Shown: positions 14,878-24,411, numbered from the stretch's first letter. The stretch is DNA of 38,231 nt from Microcella sp. (GCF_030645145.1 NZ_JAUSMI010000070.1:1-38231), one strand, 5' to 3'. A program made the numbers and translations. The notes: generated by a model not told the origin, from the sequence alone.

Positions 14878-15294
14878 TCAGCGACCGAAGTTGCCGCGGT
14901 AGTACTCGTAGACCCAGCCGACGAGTCCGAGCATCGCAAGCGGGATCGCGTAGAACATGATCCAGATGCCCGCGGCCAGGCCGAGGAACGTGAACGTCAC
15001 GCCGCCGGCGAGGAAGACGGGCCACCAGCTCCACGGGGAGAAGTAACCGAGCTCCGGGTCGCCGTCGTCGATGTCCGCATCGAGGCGGTCCTCCGGGAGG
15101 ATGCCGCCGGTCGAGCGGTTCACGAGCTGCAGGTAGAAGGCGATGAACGCCGAGAGCACCGCGCAGAGACCGAGTCCCACGGATCCGACCCACTCCACCT
15201 GACCGGTGTCGATGATCGCCCAGGCCACGTAGATGACGGTGAGGAGGATGAAGAACGCGAGGAGGATCCAGAAGAGATTGACGTTGGTCTTCAT
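14878..15294 (-). CDS. ctaF: Cytochrome c oxidase subunit IV (actinobacterial)
   Basis: 138 aa with four predicted membrane segments and the conserved middle stretch GILPEDRLDADIDDGDPELG and FSPWSWWPVFLAGG, a signature of actinobacterial CtaF. It is a small accessory subunit of aa3 oxidase. ATG 15294 lies seven bases after the ctaD stop; the downstream GNAT gene begins one base past its own stop. Confidence 0.96.
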   Translation of the reverse strand: MKTNVNLFWILLAFFILLTVIYVAWAIIDTGQVEWVGSVGLGLCAVLSAFIAFYLQLVNRSTGGILPEDRLDADIDDGDPELGYFSPWSWWPVFLAGGVTFTFLGLAAGIWIMFYAIPLAMLGLVGWVYEYYRGNFGR

Positions 15295-15301
15295 GCGCGG
15301 A

Positions 15302-17038
15302 CTACTTCACCTTCTCGTCGCCGAGGTCGTACGTGGGGGCGTCGGGCGCGTCCTTCGCCGGGCCGATGCCGACCGGGATGCCCGCCTCGGGGTGGTTGAG
15401 GTCGAACGCCGGCGACTCGGAGCGGATGCGCGGGATGGAGGTGAAGTTGTGACGCGGCGGGGGGCACGAGGTGGCCCACTCGAGCGAGCGGCCGTAGCCC
15501 CACGGGTCGTTGACGGTCACCTTGGGAGCGCGGCGCGCCGTGATGTACACGTTCAGCAGGAACGGGATCATCGACGCGGCCAGCAGGAACGACCCGAGGG
15601 TCGACAGCTGGTTCATCCACGTGAAGCCGTCCTCCACGAGGTACGTGGCGTAGCGGCGGGGCATGCCCACGACGCCGAGCCAGTGCTGCACGAGGAAGGT
15701 CGTGTGGAAGCCGACGAAGAGGGTCCAGAAGTGGATCTGGCCGAGGCTCTCGTTGAGCATCTTGCCCGTCCACTTCGGCCACCAGAAGTAGAACCCGGCG
15801 AACATCGCGAACACGACCGTGCCGAACACGACGTAGTGGAAGTGGGCGACGACGAAGTAGGAGTCGGAGACGTGGAAGTCGAGCGGCGGCGAGGCGAGGA
15901 TGACGCCCGTGAGCCCGCCGAAGACGAAGGTGATGAGGAAGCCGATCGTCCAGATCATCGGCGTCTCGAACGTCACCGAGCCGCGCCACATCGTGCCGAT
16001 CCAGTTGAAGATCTTCACGCCCGTCGGGACGGCGATGAGCATCGTCATGAGCGCGAAGAACGGCAGCAGGACCGAGCCGGTGACGTACATGTGGTGAGCC
16101 CACACCGTCATGGACAGCGCGGCGATGGCGATCGTCGCGTAGACGAGCGTCTTGTAGCCGAAGATCGGCTTCCGGCTGAAGACGGGCAGGATCTCCGAGA
16201 CGATGCCGAAGAACGGCAGGGCCAGGATGTACACCTCGGGGTGGCCGAAGAACCAGAAGAGGTGCTGCCAGAGGATGGCGCCGCCCGTGGCGGCGTCGAA
16301 GAAGTGCGACCCGAAGACCCGGTCGGAGCCGAGCGCGAAGAGCGCGGCGGCGAGGACGGGGAAGGCCATGAGCACGAGCAGCGAGGTCACGAGGGTGTTC
16401 CACGTGAAGATCGGCATGCGCCACATCGTCATGCCGGGGGCGCGCATCGTGATGATCGTCGTGATGAAGTTGACGGCGCCGAGGATGGTGCCGAATCCGC
16501 TCATCGCGAGACCGAAGACCCACAGGTTGCCGCCGACTCCGGGCGAGAAGGTCTGGCTCGAGAGCGGCGCGTAGGCGAACCAGCCGAACGAGGCGGCACC
16601 CTGCGGCGTGAAGAAGCCCGCGACCGCCATGAGCGAGCCGAAGGAGTAGAGCCAGTAGGCGAAGGCGTTCAGTCGCGGGAACGCGACGTCGGGGGCGCCG
16701 ATCTGCAGCGGCATGATGACGTTCGCGAAGCCCGCGAAGAGCGGAGTCGCGAACATCAGCAGCATGATCGTGCCGTGCATCGTGAAGAGCTGGTTGTACT
16801 GCTCGTTCGTCGACACGACCTCGAGGCCCGGCGCGAAGAGCTGGGCGCGGATGACGAGCGCCATGACGCCGCCGACGAGGAAGTAGATGAACGAGGTGAT
16901 CAGGTACATGTACCCGATGGTCTTGTGGTCGGTCGACGTGACCCAGCCGACGAAGACGTTGCCCTTGCGGGCGATCCCGGGGTTGCTGTAGCCGGGCTCG
17001 GCGGTGCCGATGGAGGGACGCGGTGCGGTCGTCGTCAT
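15302..17038 (-). CDS. ctaD: Cytochrome c oxidase subunit I
   Basis: 578-aa catalytic subunit of the aa3 oxidase, reducing O2 to water and pumping protons. Heme a/a3 and CuB ligands are in recognisable motifs: [24 protein letters not shown] (the HPEVY cross-linked His-Tyr), AHHMY and [12 protein letters not shown]. Start ATG 17038 begins MTTTAPRPS; the 844-aa track ORF runs on through the ctaC gene in another frame. Eight bases after ctaC, seven before ctaF. Confidence 0.98.
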   Translation of the reverse strand: MTTTAPRPSIGTAEPGYSNPGIARKGNVFVGWVTSTDHKTIGYMYLITSFIYFLVGGVMALVIRAQLFAPGLEVVSTNEQYNQLFTMHGTIMLLMFATPLFAGFANVIMPLQIGAPDVAFPRLNAFAYWLYSFGSLMAVAGFFTPQGAASFGWFAYAPLSSQTFSPGVGGNLWVFGLAMSGFGTILGAVNFITTIITMRAPGMTMWRMPIFTWNTLVTSLLVLMAFPVLAAALFALGSDRVFGSHFFDAATGGAILWQHLFWFFGHPEVYILALPFFGIVSEILPVFSRKPIFGYKTLVYATIAIAALSMTVWAHHMYVTGSVLLPFFALMTMLIAVPTGVKIFNWIGTMWRGSVTFETPMIWTIGFLITFVFGGLTGVILASPPLDFHVSDSYFVVAHFHYVVFGTVVFAMFAGFYFWWPKWTGKMLNESLGQIHFWTLFVGFHTTFLVQHWLGVVGMPRRYATYLVEDGFTWMNQLSTLGSFLLAASMIPFLLNVYITARRAPKVTVNDPWGYGRSLEWATSCPPPRHNFTSIPRIRSESPAFDLNHPEAGIPVGIGPAKDAPDAPTYDLGDEKVK

Positions 17039-17046
17039 GATGCCGC

Positions 17047-17907
17047 TTACTCCTCTTCGCTGGAGCCGGTCGTGCCCGGCAGGTTCGCGTTCGTGTTGAA
17101 GGTCTCGTCGACCTGGCCCTCGAAGCCGGCGGCGCGGAGCGACTCGATGTACGCGTCGTACTCGTCCTGCGAGACGACCTCGACGTTGAAGAGCATGAGC
17201 GCGTGGTACTCGCCGCAGAGCTCGGCGCACTTGCCGACGTACGAGCCCTCCTTCTCCGGGATGAAGTACCAGTAGTTGGACTTCGCGGGGATCATGTCCT
17301 TCTTGTAGAGGAAGTCGACGATCCAGAAGGAGTGCAGCACGTCGCGCGACTCGATCTGCACCTCGACCTTCTGCCCCACGGGGAGGTAGAGGGTCGGGAG
17401 GGTCGAGGAGTCGATCTGGCCGTCGGCCGTCTTCTGCGCCTGGATGCCCTGGTAGTAGACGTCCTCGTTGACGTAGTTGAAGTCCCACGCCCAGCGCTTG
17501 CCGTAGACCTCGATCGTGACGTCGGGGTCGGCGAGGGGCTCCTCGATCGCGGTCTGGTCGCGCGCCGTGAAGGCGAAGAATCCGAGGACGAGGATGAGCG
17601 GCACGACCGTGTAGAGGATCTCGATCGGCATGTTGTAGCGGAGCTGGACGGGAAGGCCCGTCTGCCCCTTGCGGCGGCGGTAGACGACCGCGGCCCAGAT
17701 GATGAGGCCCCACGTGATGATGCCGACGCCGAGCAGGACGATCCACGACGTCACCCACAGGCCGATCACGCGGTCGACCTGGTTGGTCGTTCCGGGCTCG
17801 GTGGGCAGCCAGCCCAGCTGCTGCTGGGGGGTGCATGCCGCGAGGACGAGCGAGGTGACGACGGCGAGGGGGATCGCCGCCAATCGAAGACGTCGGTTGG
17901 AACGCAC
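17047..17907 (-). CDS. ctaC: Cytochrome c oxidase subunit II
   Basis: 286-aa lipoprotein subunit with the CuA centre. The lipobox VLAAC puts the lipidated cysteine at C25; two membrane helices follow (about residues 48-76 and 96-114). CuA ligands are H192 and C227, C231, H235, M238 in [14 protein letters not shown]. It accepts electrons from the QcrC heme domain. GTG 17907 has GAGAGG six bases upstream. Transcription probably starts near 17947. Confidence 0.97.
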   Translation of the reverse strand: MRSNRRLRLAAIPLAVVTSLVLAACTPQQQLGWLPTEPGTTNQVDRVIGLWVTSWIVLLGVGIITWGLIIWAAVVYRRRKGQTGLPVQLRYNMPIEILYTVVPLILVLGFFAFTARDQTAIEEPLADPDVTIEVYGKRWAWDFNYVNEDVYYQGIQAQKTADGQIDSSTLPTLYLPVGQKVEVQIESRDVLHSFWIVDFLYKKDMIPAKSNYWYFIPEKEGSYVGKCAELCGEYHALMLFNVEVVSQDEYDAYIESLRAAGFEGQVDETFNTNANLPGTTGSSEEE

Positions 17908-17953
17908 CGGTGGCCTCTCGAAAGGAGTGAAGGAAGGACGTGGAACGACTGCC

Positions 17954-17959
17954 AGTCTA
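17954..17959 (-). promoter_or_regulatory. -10 box of ctaC-ctaD-ctaF
   Basis: The minus strand reads CATAGACTGGCAG; TAGACT is a good -10 about 46 bases upstream of the ctaC start. No convincing -35 is seen at 16-18 bp. Confidence 0.45.
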
Positions 17960-18056
17960 TGTCACCGCGGTCTGCCGGAACGCCCTCCGACGCTCCGAGA
18001 ACCCGGCGAGAACCCTGCTGAGCCGCCGGTCGCACGGCCCGTCGCGGCGCGAATGA

Positions 18057-18098
18057 CGACGGCGCGGGCATCCATGCAGAAGGATGCCCGCGCCGTCG
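18057..18098 (-). terminator. Strong terminator hairpin downstream of erpA
   Basis: CGACGGCGCGGGCATCC pairs perfectly over 17 bp with GGATGCCCGCGCCGTCG across an 8-nt loop. It lies 55 bases past the erpA stop and separates erpA from the ctaC promoter region. The rest of 17908-18152 shows only the ctaC promoter. Confidence 0.8.
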
Positions 18099-18152
18099 AT
18101 CACGCGGGTGCGGGAGCGCGGGCGGCGGCCCGCCTCCCCGCTCGAGCTCGGC

Positions 18153-18500
18153 TCAGTGGAAGCTGTCGCCGCACGCGCAGGAGCCCTGCGCTTGCGGGTT
18201 GTCGATCGTGAAGCCCTGCTTCTGGATGGTGTCCTCGAAGTCGATCGAGGCGCCGTCGAGGTAGGGCACGCTCATCTTGTCGACGACGACCTCGACGCCC
18301 TCGAAGTCGCGCGTGACGTCGCCGTCGAGGAGGCGCTCGTCGAAGTAGAGCTGATAGATCAGGCCGGAGCAGCCGCCCGGCTGCACCGCGAGGCGGAGGC
18401 GCAGATCATCGCGGCCCTCCTGCTCGAGGAGCGACTTGACCTTGGCGGCGGCGGCATCTGTCAGGGCGACGCCGTGCGTCTCGAGAGCGGTGTCGGTCAT
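18153..18500 (-). CDS. erpA: A-type iron-sulfur carrier (HesB/IscA/ErpA)
   Basis: 115-aa A-type Fe-S carrier that hands clusters to apoproteins. The three cluster cysteines are visible: C44 in PGGCSG and C108/C110 in GSCACG. Length and the ITLTDAAA-like start (VALTDAAAAKVKSLL) fit the actinobacterial ErpA group. ATG 18500 is preceded by GGGAGGAACCCC. Its position next to the cta genes is common in this phylum, consistent with supplying Rieske and other respiratory clusters. Confidence 0.93.
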   Translation of the reverse strand: MTDTALETHGVALTDAAAAKVKSLLEQEGRDDLRLRLAVQPGGCSGLIYQLYFDERLLDGDVTRDFEGVEVVVDKMSVPYLDGASIDFEDTIQKQGFTIDNPQAQGSCACGDSFH

Positions 18501-18533
18501 GGGGTTCCTCCCGGAATCGATGGGGCTTCTGCC

Positions 18534-18561
18534 AGTGTACGTCGCTACGCCGTGAGGTCGA
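18534..18561 (-). promoter_or_regulatory. Candidate erpA promoter
   Basis: On the minus strand TCGACC (18561-18556), a 16-bp spacer and TACACT (18539-18534) lie upstream of the erpA start, leaving a leader of about 27 bases that contains the ribosome binding site. Confidence 0.45.
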
Positions 18562-19972
18562 CCGCACCGCCGAGCCGGGCGAGCAGGACGGCCTCGGTGA
18601 GGATCGCGCGGTGGAGCACGCCGAGGTGCAGCGACTCGTTCGGGCTGTGGGCGCGGGTGTCCGGGTCCTCCACGCCCGTCACGAGGACGTGCGCGTCGGG
18701 GAAGGTCTCCATGAGCTCGGCGATGAACGGGATCGAGCCGCCGACGCCGACCATGACGGGGTCGGCCTCCCACGCCTCGCGCATCGAGGTGAGGGCCTCG
18801 TCGACCGCCCACGCGCTCGTGTCGACGAGGAACGGATTGCCGAGGTCGACGGCGCCGAAGGTGAGCCGCGCGCCGAAGGGCGCGTGCGCCTCGAGGTGCG
18901 CGCGGAGGGCGGCGAAGGCCTCGGCCGCCGACTGCCCGGGGGCGACGCGCGCGCTGATCTTGACCGAGACGCTCGGCAGGAGCGTGTTGGACGCGTTCTG
19001 CACGCTCGGCGCGTCGATGCCCGTGACGGTGATCGAGGGCTGGGCCCACAGTCGGTGCAGCACGGGGCCGCGGCCGATCGGCGTCACGCCGTCGAGCAGA
19101 GCCGCCTCCTCGCGGAGCCGCTCGTCCGTGTACTCGGGGACATCCTGGTGGTGCGCGCGCAGCCCCTCGACCGCGACGGACCCGTCGGCGTCGTGGAGCG
19201 TCGACAGGAGGCGGACGGTCGCGAGCATCGCGTCGGGCGCGGCGCCGCCGAACATCCCCGAGTGGGAGGCGTGGCCGAGGGTGGAGACGGTGAGCGTGAA
19301 GGCGGCGTTGCCGCGCAGGCCGACCGTGAGCGAGGGGGTGCGGACATCCCAGTTGTCGGAATCGGCGACGACGATGACGTCGGCGGCGAGCAGGGCGCGG
19401 TGCTTGTCGAGCAGGGCGGTGAAGGAACGGGAGCCGAACTCCTCCTCCCCCTCGATGAAGAGCACGAGACCGAGCTCGGGGTCGCCGACCGACTCGACGA
19501 GCGCGCGGATCGCGGCGACGTGCGCGATCACGCCGGCCTTGTCGTCGGCGGCACCGCGACCGTATAGCCGATCGCCGATGACGGTGGGCTCGAACGGCGA
19601 CGTCTCCCAGTCCTCGTCGCGGCCCGGGGGCTGCACGTCGTGGTGCGCGTAGAGGAGGACGGTCGGGCGGCCATTGCGGGGCTCGCGGCGGGCGAGGACG
19701 GCGGGTTGGCCAAGGGTGGCAGTGCCGGGGATCTCGGCGCGGTCGACGATGACCTCGTCGAAGACGCCGAGCTCACGGACGAGGCGGGCGACCTCGTCGG
19801 CGGAGGCCTGCACGTGCGCCGGGTCGAAGCCGTCCCACGACACCGAGGGGATGCGCACGAGCGTCGAGAGGTCGGCGATCGCCGCCGGGAGCCCGTCTCT
19901 CACGCTCCCCCGCAGCTGCTCGATCAGATCGGTCGGGGTGGCGGGCCTCGTGGGCCGGTCGTGGAGCGTCAT
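18545..19972 (-). CDS. M20 family dipeptidase
   Basis: 475-aa metallopeptidase of the M20 (ArgE/DapE/CNDP-like) family, with a bimetal active site that cleaves dipeptides. Metal and catalytic motifs are present: LLYAHHDVQP, GRGAADDKAGV, FIEGEEEFGS, VADSD, and a C-terminal HSPNES. A lid/dimerisation domain interrupts the catalytic domain around residues 215-370. ATG 19972 has TAGATT six bases upstream and no Shine-Dalgarno. Complete. Physiological substrate not deducible. Confidence 0.93.
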   Translation of the reverse strand: MTLHDRPTRPATPTDLIEQLRGSVRDGLPAAIADLSTLVRIPSVSWDGFDPAHVQASADEVARLVRELGVFDEVIVDRAEIPGTATLGQPAVLARREPRNGRPTVLLYAHHDVQPPGRDEDWETSPFEPTVIGDRLYGRGAADDKAGVIAHVAAIRALVESVGDPELGLVLFIEGEEEFGSRSFTALLDKHRALLAADVIVVADSDNWDVRTPSLTVGLRGNAAFTLTVSTLGHASHSGMFGGAAPDAMLATVRLLSTLHDADGSVAVEGLRAHHQDVPEYTDERLREEAALLDGVTPIGRGPVLHRLWAQPSITVTGIDAPSVQNASNTLLPSVSVKISARVAPGQSAAEAFAALRAHLEAHAPFGARLTFGAVDLGNPFLVDTSAWAVDEALTSMREAWEADPVMVGVGGSIPFIAELMETFPDAHVLVTGVEDPDTRAHSPNESLHLGVLHRAILTEAVLLARLGGAVDLTA

Positions 19973-19977
19973 GCCGG

Positions 19978-19984
19978 TAATCTA
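19978..19984. promoter_or_regulatory. Overlapping divergent -10 boxes
   Basis: TAATCTA reads TAATCT toward the DUF3043 gene and TAGATT toward the dipeptidase. The minus-strand box is six bases from ATG 19972, suggesting a leaderless dipeptidase mRNA; the plus-strand box leaves a leader of about 25 bases with GGAAGGA as ribosome binding site. Confidence 0.5.
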
Positions 19985-20015
19985 GTGGGCGACTCCACCG
20001 GAAGGATGTGCCGCC

Positions 20016-20624
20016 GTGGCCACCCGAGACAACGCTGACGCCGCCGCTGCGAAGGCGGGCACAACCGCGTCGACCGCCCCGACCGCCTCGAGCGAGGAGG
20101 CCGCCGCGATCGCCGCCGGCAAGGGCCGCCCGACCCCGAGCCGCCGCGAGCGGGAGGCCGCGCGCAAGCGCCCGCTCGTGCCGAACGACCGCAAGGAGGC
20201 CGCGAAGGCCGCCCGAGCGAAGATGAACGAGGCGCGCGATCGCGCCCGCATCGGCATGGCCAACGGCGAGGAGCGCTACCTCCCGACCCGCGACAAGGGC
20301 CCGCAGAAGCGGTTCGTGCGCGACTACGTCGACGCGCGCTGGGGCGTCGGCGAGTTCATGATCCCGGTGATGTTCGCGGTCATCCTGCTCAGCTTCGTGC
20401 CGACGCTCGACATCTACGCGATCCTCGCGCTCTGGGCGTTCTTCCTCGTCGCCGTGCTCGACGCGACGATCCTCGGCTTCCTCGTCAAGCGTCGCCTCGC
20501 CGAGAAGTTCGGCGCCGACCGCGTGGAGAAGGGCGTGAAGTGGTACGCGGCGATGCGCTCGCTGCAGCTACGCGTGCTGCGCCTGCCGAAGCCGCAGGTG
20601 AGCCGCGGGCAGTTCCCCGCCTGA
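20016..20624 (+). CDS. DUF3043 membrane protein
   Basis: 202 aa. The N-terminal 95 residues are charged and Ala/Arg/Lys-rich (TPSRREREAARKRPLVPNDR is the DUF3043 signature). Two membrane segments follow around residues 112-148, then a basic C-terminal tail. Actinobacteria-specific family of unknown function. GTG 20016 follows GGAAGGATGTGCCGCC. Divergent from the dipeptidase, convergent with pyrD. Confidence 0.9.
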   Translation: MATRDNADAAAAKAGTTASTAPTASSEEAAAIAAGKGRPTPSRREREAARKRPLVPNDRKEAAKAARAKMNEARDRARIGMANGEERYLPTRDKGPQKRFVRDYVDARWGVGEFMIPVMFAVILLSFVPTLDIYAILALWAFFLVAVLDATILGFLVKRRLAEKFGADRVEKGVKWYAAMRSLQLRVLRLPKPQVSRGQFPA

Positions 20625-20636
20625 CCCGCCGTCGGC

Positions 20637-21686
20637 TCAGCGCACGGCTGTCGTCGCGCGGATTCGCGCGAGACCGCGCGTGACCTGGCGGGCCCAGCCC
20701 GGCCCGCGGTAGAGGAACGCCGTGTAGCCCTGCACGAGCGTCGCGCCCGCGGCGAGCCGCTCGGCCGCGTCCTCCGCGGTGTCGATCCCGCCGACCGCGA
20801 TGACGCAGTAGTCGGCCGGCACGGCGGCCCGCACGCGACGGAGCACCTCGAGCGAGCGCTCCTTCAGCGGCGCCCCGCTCAGGCCGCCGGCGCCCGCGGC
20901 CTCGACGATCGCGGGGTCGGTCGCGAGGCCCCCGCGCCCGATGGTCGTGTTGGTCGCGATGATGCCGCTCAGGCCCTTGCCGACGGCGAGGCGCGCGACC
21001 GCGTCGATGGACTCGTCGTCGAGATCGGGGGCGATCTTCACGAGGACGGGAGTCGACCCGGCCTCCTCGAGCACGGCATCCAGCAGCGGCCCCAGGAGCG
21101 CCTCGTCCTGCAGGCCGCGGAGCCCCGGGGTGTTGGGCGACGAGACGTTGACGGCGAGATAGTCGGCGACCGGCGCGAGGAGGCGGGCCGATTCGCGGTA
21201 GTCGGCCACGGCATCCTCGACCGCGACGACGCGGCTCTTGCCGATGTTCGCGCCGATGATGGGGCGCGGGCGGCGGGCAGCCTCACGACGGACGTTCTCG
21301 GCGGCGTGCGCGGCGCCGCGGTTGTTGAAGCCCATGCGGTTGATCACCGCGCGATCGGCGAGGAGGCGGAACAGGCGCGGGCGCGGGTTGCCCTCCTGCG
21401 CGATCGCGGTGACGGTGCCGATCTCGACGTGGCCGAATCCGAGCGCCCAGAGCCCGCGGATGCTCTCCGCATCCTTGTCGAAGCCCGCGGCCATGCCGAA
21501 CGGCGACTCGAAGCGCAGCCCCATCGCCTCGACCGCGAGGCTCGGGTCGGGCGCGGTGAACCGGCGCACCAGCCCCGTCAGGCCGAGCCTCGGGATCGCG
21601 CGGATGACGGAGACTGCGAGGTGGTGGGCCCGCTCGGGGTCCATCCGAGCGAAGACCTGCCGGAAGACGACGTCGTACGCGCCCAC
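20637..21686 (-). CDS. pyrD: Dihydroorotate dehydrogenase (quinone), class 2
   Basis: 349-aa FMN enzyme oxidising dihydroorotate to orotate with electrons to the quinone pool, the fourth step of pyrimidine synthesis. The N-terminal amphipathic segment DPERAHHLAVSVIRAIPRLG is typical of membrane-associated class 2; GMAAGFDKDAE, RMGFNNRG, NVSSPNTPGLR (catalytic serine) and the phosphate-binding AVGGIDTAEDAAERLAAGA are present. GTG 21686 lies four bases after the nrdR stop. Confidence 0.97.
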   Translation of the reverse strand: MGAYDVVFRQVFARMDPERAHHLAVSVIRAIPRLGLTGLVRRFTAPDPSLAVEAMGLRFESPFGMAAGFDKDAESIRGLWALGFGHVEIGTVTAIAQEGNPRPRLFRLLADRAVINRMGFNNRGAAHAAENVRREAARRPRPIIGANIGKSRVVAVEDAVADYRESARLLAPVADYLAVNVSSPNTPGLRGLQDEALLGPLLDAVLEEAGSTPVLVKIAPDLDDESIDAVARLAVGKGLSGIIATNTTIGRGGLATDPAIVEAAGAGGLSGAPLKERSLEVLRRVRAAVPADYCVIAVGGIDTAEDAAERLAAGATLVQGYTAFLYRGPGWARQVTRGLARIRATTAVR

Positions 21687-21690
21687 GCGG

Positions 21691-22158
21691 TCAGGCCTCG
21701 GTCGCGCGCTGCGCGTCCTCGATGCGCAGCTGGCGGATGGCCGACTCGAAGTCGTCGAGGTTCTCGAACGCCTGGTAGACGCTCGCGAAGCGGAGGAACG
21801 CGACCTCGTCGAGCTGACGGAGCTCGGGCAGGATCGCGAGGCCGATGTCGTTCGCCTCGAGCTGCGAGGCGCCCGTGGCGCGGAGGTTCTCCTCCACCTT
21901 CTGGGCGAGCAGGGCGAGGTCGGTGTCGGTGACTGGGCGGCCCTGGCACGCCTTGCGGACGCCCGCGACGATCTTCTCGCGCGAGAAGGGCTCGACCACG
22001 CCGTTGCGCTTGATCACCGAGAGGCTCGCGGTCTCGGTCGTCGAGAAGCGGCGGCCGCACTCGGGGCACTGCCGACGTCGCCGGATCGAGAGCCCGTCGT
22101 CGCTCGTGCGGGAGTCGATGACGCGGCTGTCGGGGTACCGGCAGAAGGGGCAGTGCAT
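21691..22158 (-). CDS. nrdR: Ribonucleotide reductase regulator NrdR
   Basis: 155-aa ATP/dATP-sensing repressor of ribonucleotide reductase genes. A zinc ribbon (C3, C6, C31, C34; MHCPFC and CPECGRRF) is followed by the ATP-cone domain ([19 protein letters not shown]). No nrd genes are in the window. It starts 11 bases after hisD, and TAGGCT lies eight bases before its ATG, so it may also be transcribed separately. The hisD-nrdR-pyrD run is compact. Confidence 0.97.
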   Translation of the reverse strand: MHCPFCRYPDSRVIDSRTSDDGLSIRRRRQCPECGRRFSTTETASLSVIKRNGVVEPFSREKIVAGVRKACQGRPVTDTDLALLAQKVEENLRATGASQLEANDIGLAILPELRQLDEVAFLRFASVYQAFENLDDFESAIRQLRIEDAQRATEA

Positions 22159-22169
22159 GGTGACTGAGC

Positions 22170-23486
22170 CTAGTCGCCGGCGTCGCGGAAGCGCGCGCGG
22201 ACGGCCTCGCCGTGGGCGGGGAGCTGCTCCGCATCGCTCAGCACGCCGACGCGCTCGGCGACCTCGCGCAGGGCCGCGCGGTCGTACTCGACGACCTGCT
22301 GCGGGCGCAGGAAGCTGTACGCGCCGAGGCCCGAGGCGAAACGGGCCTGACCGCCCGTCGGGAGGACGTGGTTCGACCCCGCGATGTAGTCGCCGAGGCT
22401 CACGGGCGTGTGATCGCCGACGAAGATCGCGCCCGCGCTCGTCAGCCGCGGCAGGAGCGCGTGCGGGTCGCGCACCTGCACCTCGAGGTGCTCGGGCGCG
22501 TAGGCGTTGCTGAATCGCGCGGCCTGCTCGAGGTCGTCGACGAGAACGAGGGCCGACTGGGGCCCGGCGAGGGCGATCTCGACGCGCTCGCGGTGGCGGG
22601 TCGCGGCGACGGCGGCGGGGAGGGCGGCCTCGACCGCGGCGGCGAGAGCGGGCGAGTCGGTCACGAGGACGGCGCCCGCGAGCTCGTCGTGCTCGGCCTG
22701 GCTCACGAGGTCGGCGACGACGAGCGCGGGCGAGGCCGACTCGTCGGCGATCACGAGGATCTCGGTCGGCCCGGCCTCGGAGTCGATGCCGACGACGCCC
22801 GTGACGGCGCGCTTCGCGGTCGCGACGAAGAGATTGCCGGGACCCGTGATGACCTGCACCGGCTCGAGCCCGAGGTCGGGGACGCCGTAGGCGAGGGCGC
22901 CGATCGCGCCGGCGCCGCCCATCGCGTAGACCTCGTCGACACCGAGCAGGTGCGCGGCGCCGAGGATCGTCGGGTGGACGCTGCCGCCGAACGCGGCCTG
23001 CGGGGGGCTCGCGAGCGCGATCGACGGCACGCCCGCGACCTGCGCCGCGACGACGTTCATGACGACGCTCGAGGGGTAGACGGCCTTCCCGCCGGGCACG
23101 TACAGGCCGACGCGGTCGACTGGCTGCCAGCGCTGCACGATGCGGGCGCCCGGGGCGATCTCGGTCGTGACCGTCGGCGGAACCTGCGCGGCCGTGCCGC
23201 GGCGCACGCGGTCGATCGCCTCGACGAGGGCTTCGCGCACCGCGGGGTCGAGCGCGGCCTCGGCCTCGCGCAGCGCGTCGAGCGGCACGCGGACGTGCGG
23301 CGGGCGGACGCGATCGAAGCGCTCGGCCTGATCGATGAGGGCGGCGGCGCCACGGGCGCGGACATCCGCGATGAGGGCGTCGACCGCCTCGACGGCGGAG
23401 CCGACGTCGCTCGCGGAGCGCGGGACGAGGGCGAGGAGATCGGCCGTGGAGAGTTCACGGCCGCGGAGATCGAGGGTCTGGATCAT
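22170..23486 (-). CDS. hisD: Histidinol dehydrogenase
   Basis: 438-aa zinc enzyme performing the last two NAD-dependent oxidations of histidine synthesis. Recognisable blocks are [62 protein letters not shown], and the C-terminal [18 protein letters not shown]-like stretch ([17 protein letters not shown]). No other his genes are present in the window. ATG 23486; TAGGCT lies nine bases upstream, so the leader would be only a few bases long. Confidence 0.97.
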   Translation of the reverse strand: MIQTLDLRGRELSTADLLALVPRSASDVGSAVEAVDALIADVRARGAAALIDQAERFDRVRPPHVRVPLDALREAEAALDPAVREALVEAIDRVRRGTAAQVPPTVTTEIAPGARIVQRWQPVDRVGLYVPGGKAVYPSSVVMNVVAAQVAGVPSIALASPPQAAFGGSVHPTILGAAHLLGVDEVYAMGGAGAIGALAYGVPDLGLEPVQVITGPGNLFVATAKRAVTGVVGIDSEAGPTEILVIADESASPALVVADLVSQAEHDELAGAVLVTDSPALAAAVEAALPAAVAATRHRERVEIALAGPQSALVLVDDLEQAARFSNAYAPEHLEVQVRDPHALLPRLTSAGAIFVGDHTPVSLGDYIAGSNHVLPTGGQARFASGLGAYSFLRPQQVVEYDRAALREVAERVGVLSDAEQLPAHGEAVRARFRDAGD

Positions 23487-23551
23487 GGCGCGATCAGCCT
23501 AATCGCGGCCAGCCTCGGGAATACCCCGCGCGCTCGGGTGTTGGATCGTGC

Positions 23552-24055
23552 GTGATGACCACGACAGCCGACGCCACCGGATTCGACGCCTTCGCCCAGG
23601 CCTTCCGCCGCCACGCGGCGGGCGTCGCGGTGATCACGGCGCGCACCGCCGCTGGCGAGCCGGTCGGGTTCACGGCGACCTCGCTCGCGTCGCTCGCCGC
23701 CGCTCCCCCGCTCGCGACCTTCAATATGGCGCGCACGGCGAGCAGCTGGCCGGCGATCGCCGAGACCGACCACGTGGCGATCCACATGCTCGGCCTCGAC
23801 GACTTCGCGGTCGCCGGCATCATGGCGGGCGATCACGACCACCGCTTCGACGGCGACCATTGGGAGCCGGGCCCGCACGGCCTGCCCATCCTGAAGGGCG
23901 TCACCGCGTGGATGGTCGGGCGCATCGTCGCCCGCACGCACGTCGCCGAGAACGCGATGATCGCGGTGCAGATCGAGGAGGGCGCGCTCGGCGAGCCCGA
24001 CGAGCCGCTGCTCTACCACGAGCGCCGGTACCGCGCGCTCGGCGCCGAGCTCTAG
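23552..24055 (+). CDS. Flavin reductase family protein
   Basis: 167-aa FMN-binding split-barrel protein of the flavin reductase domain (DIM6/NTAB) family. Visible: FRRHAAGVAVITARTAAGEPVGFTATSLASLAAAPPLATFNMAR, here seen as GVAVITA, GFTATS and PPLATFN, and HYRxL-like end LYHERRYRAL. Such proteins bind FMN and supply reduced flavin to monooxygenases, but no monooxygenase is nearby. Start GTG 23552 or ATG 23555. It stands alone between divergent hisD and a convergent small gene. Confidence 0.9.
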   Translation: MMTTTADATGFDAFAQAFRRHAAGVAVITARTAAGEPVGFTATSLASLAAAPPLATFNMARTASSWPAIAETDHVAIHMLGLDDFAVAGIMAGDHDHRFDGDHWEPGPHGLPILKGVTAWMVGRIVARTHVAENAMIAVQIEEGALGEPDEPLLYHERRYRALGAEL

Positions 24056-24080
24056 CGCTCCGGCCTCGGCCCGCCGGGGC

Positions 24081-24097
24081 GACCGCTACGGGCGGTC
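24081..24097. terminator. Weak hairpin at convergent gene ends
   Basis: GACCGC and GCGGTC form a 6-bp stem over a 5-nt loop, overlapping the stop codon of the Rv0909-type gene. Confidence 0.25.
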
Positions 24098-24301
24098 GGT
24101 GCCGATCGCGCCGTCGATGTTCGACTTGACGTCCTCGATCTGGTCCGAGAACTTCCCGCCGGTGACCTTGTCGGCGGCGTCGGCCACGGCGTCGAGGACC
24201 TTGTCGCTGATGTCCTCCGCCTGCTCGCTCTCGAGCATGCCCTTGACCTGGTCGCTCTCGAGGAACTCCTTGGCCTTGCCGGTGATGTCGTCGATGCCCA
24301 T
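24086..24301 (-). CDS. Rv0909/MT0933-type small protein (putative antitoxin family)
   Basis: 71-aa acidic, helical protein: MGIDDITGKAKEFLESDQ, DAVADAADKVTGGKFSDQIEDVKSNIDGAIG. The TGGKFSDQI segment is the mark of the MT0933/Rv0909 family, annotated as a putative TA antitoxin. The usual partner (an Rv0910-like START/cyclase-fold toxin) is absent here. AAGGAGG precedes ATG 24301 at five bases, and CATAAT at 24366-24361 on the minus strand is a possible -10. It may be a general stress-type small protein rather than an antitoxin. Confidence 0.8.
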   Translation of the reverse strand: MGIDDITGKAKEFLESDQVKGMLESEQAEDISDKVLDAVADAADKVTGGKFSDQIEDVKSNIDGAIGTDRP

Positions 24302-24411
24302 GACGTCCTCCTTCTCGCGCCGACGGCGCTGTCGTGCGCGCCGCGGGGCGCGTCGGCACGATTATGCTCGCCCGGTCGGCCTCGCGGGCCGTCTCTCAGC
24401 GGATGCCCGGC

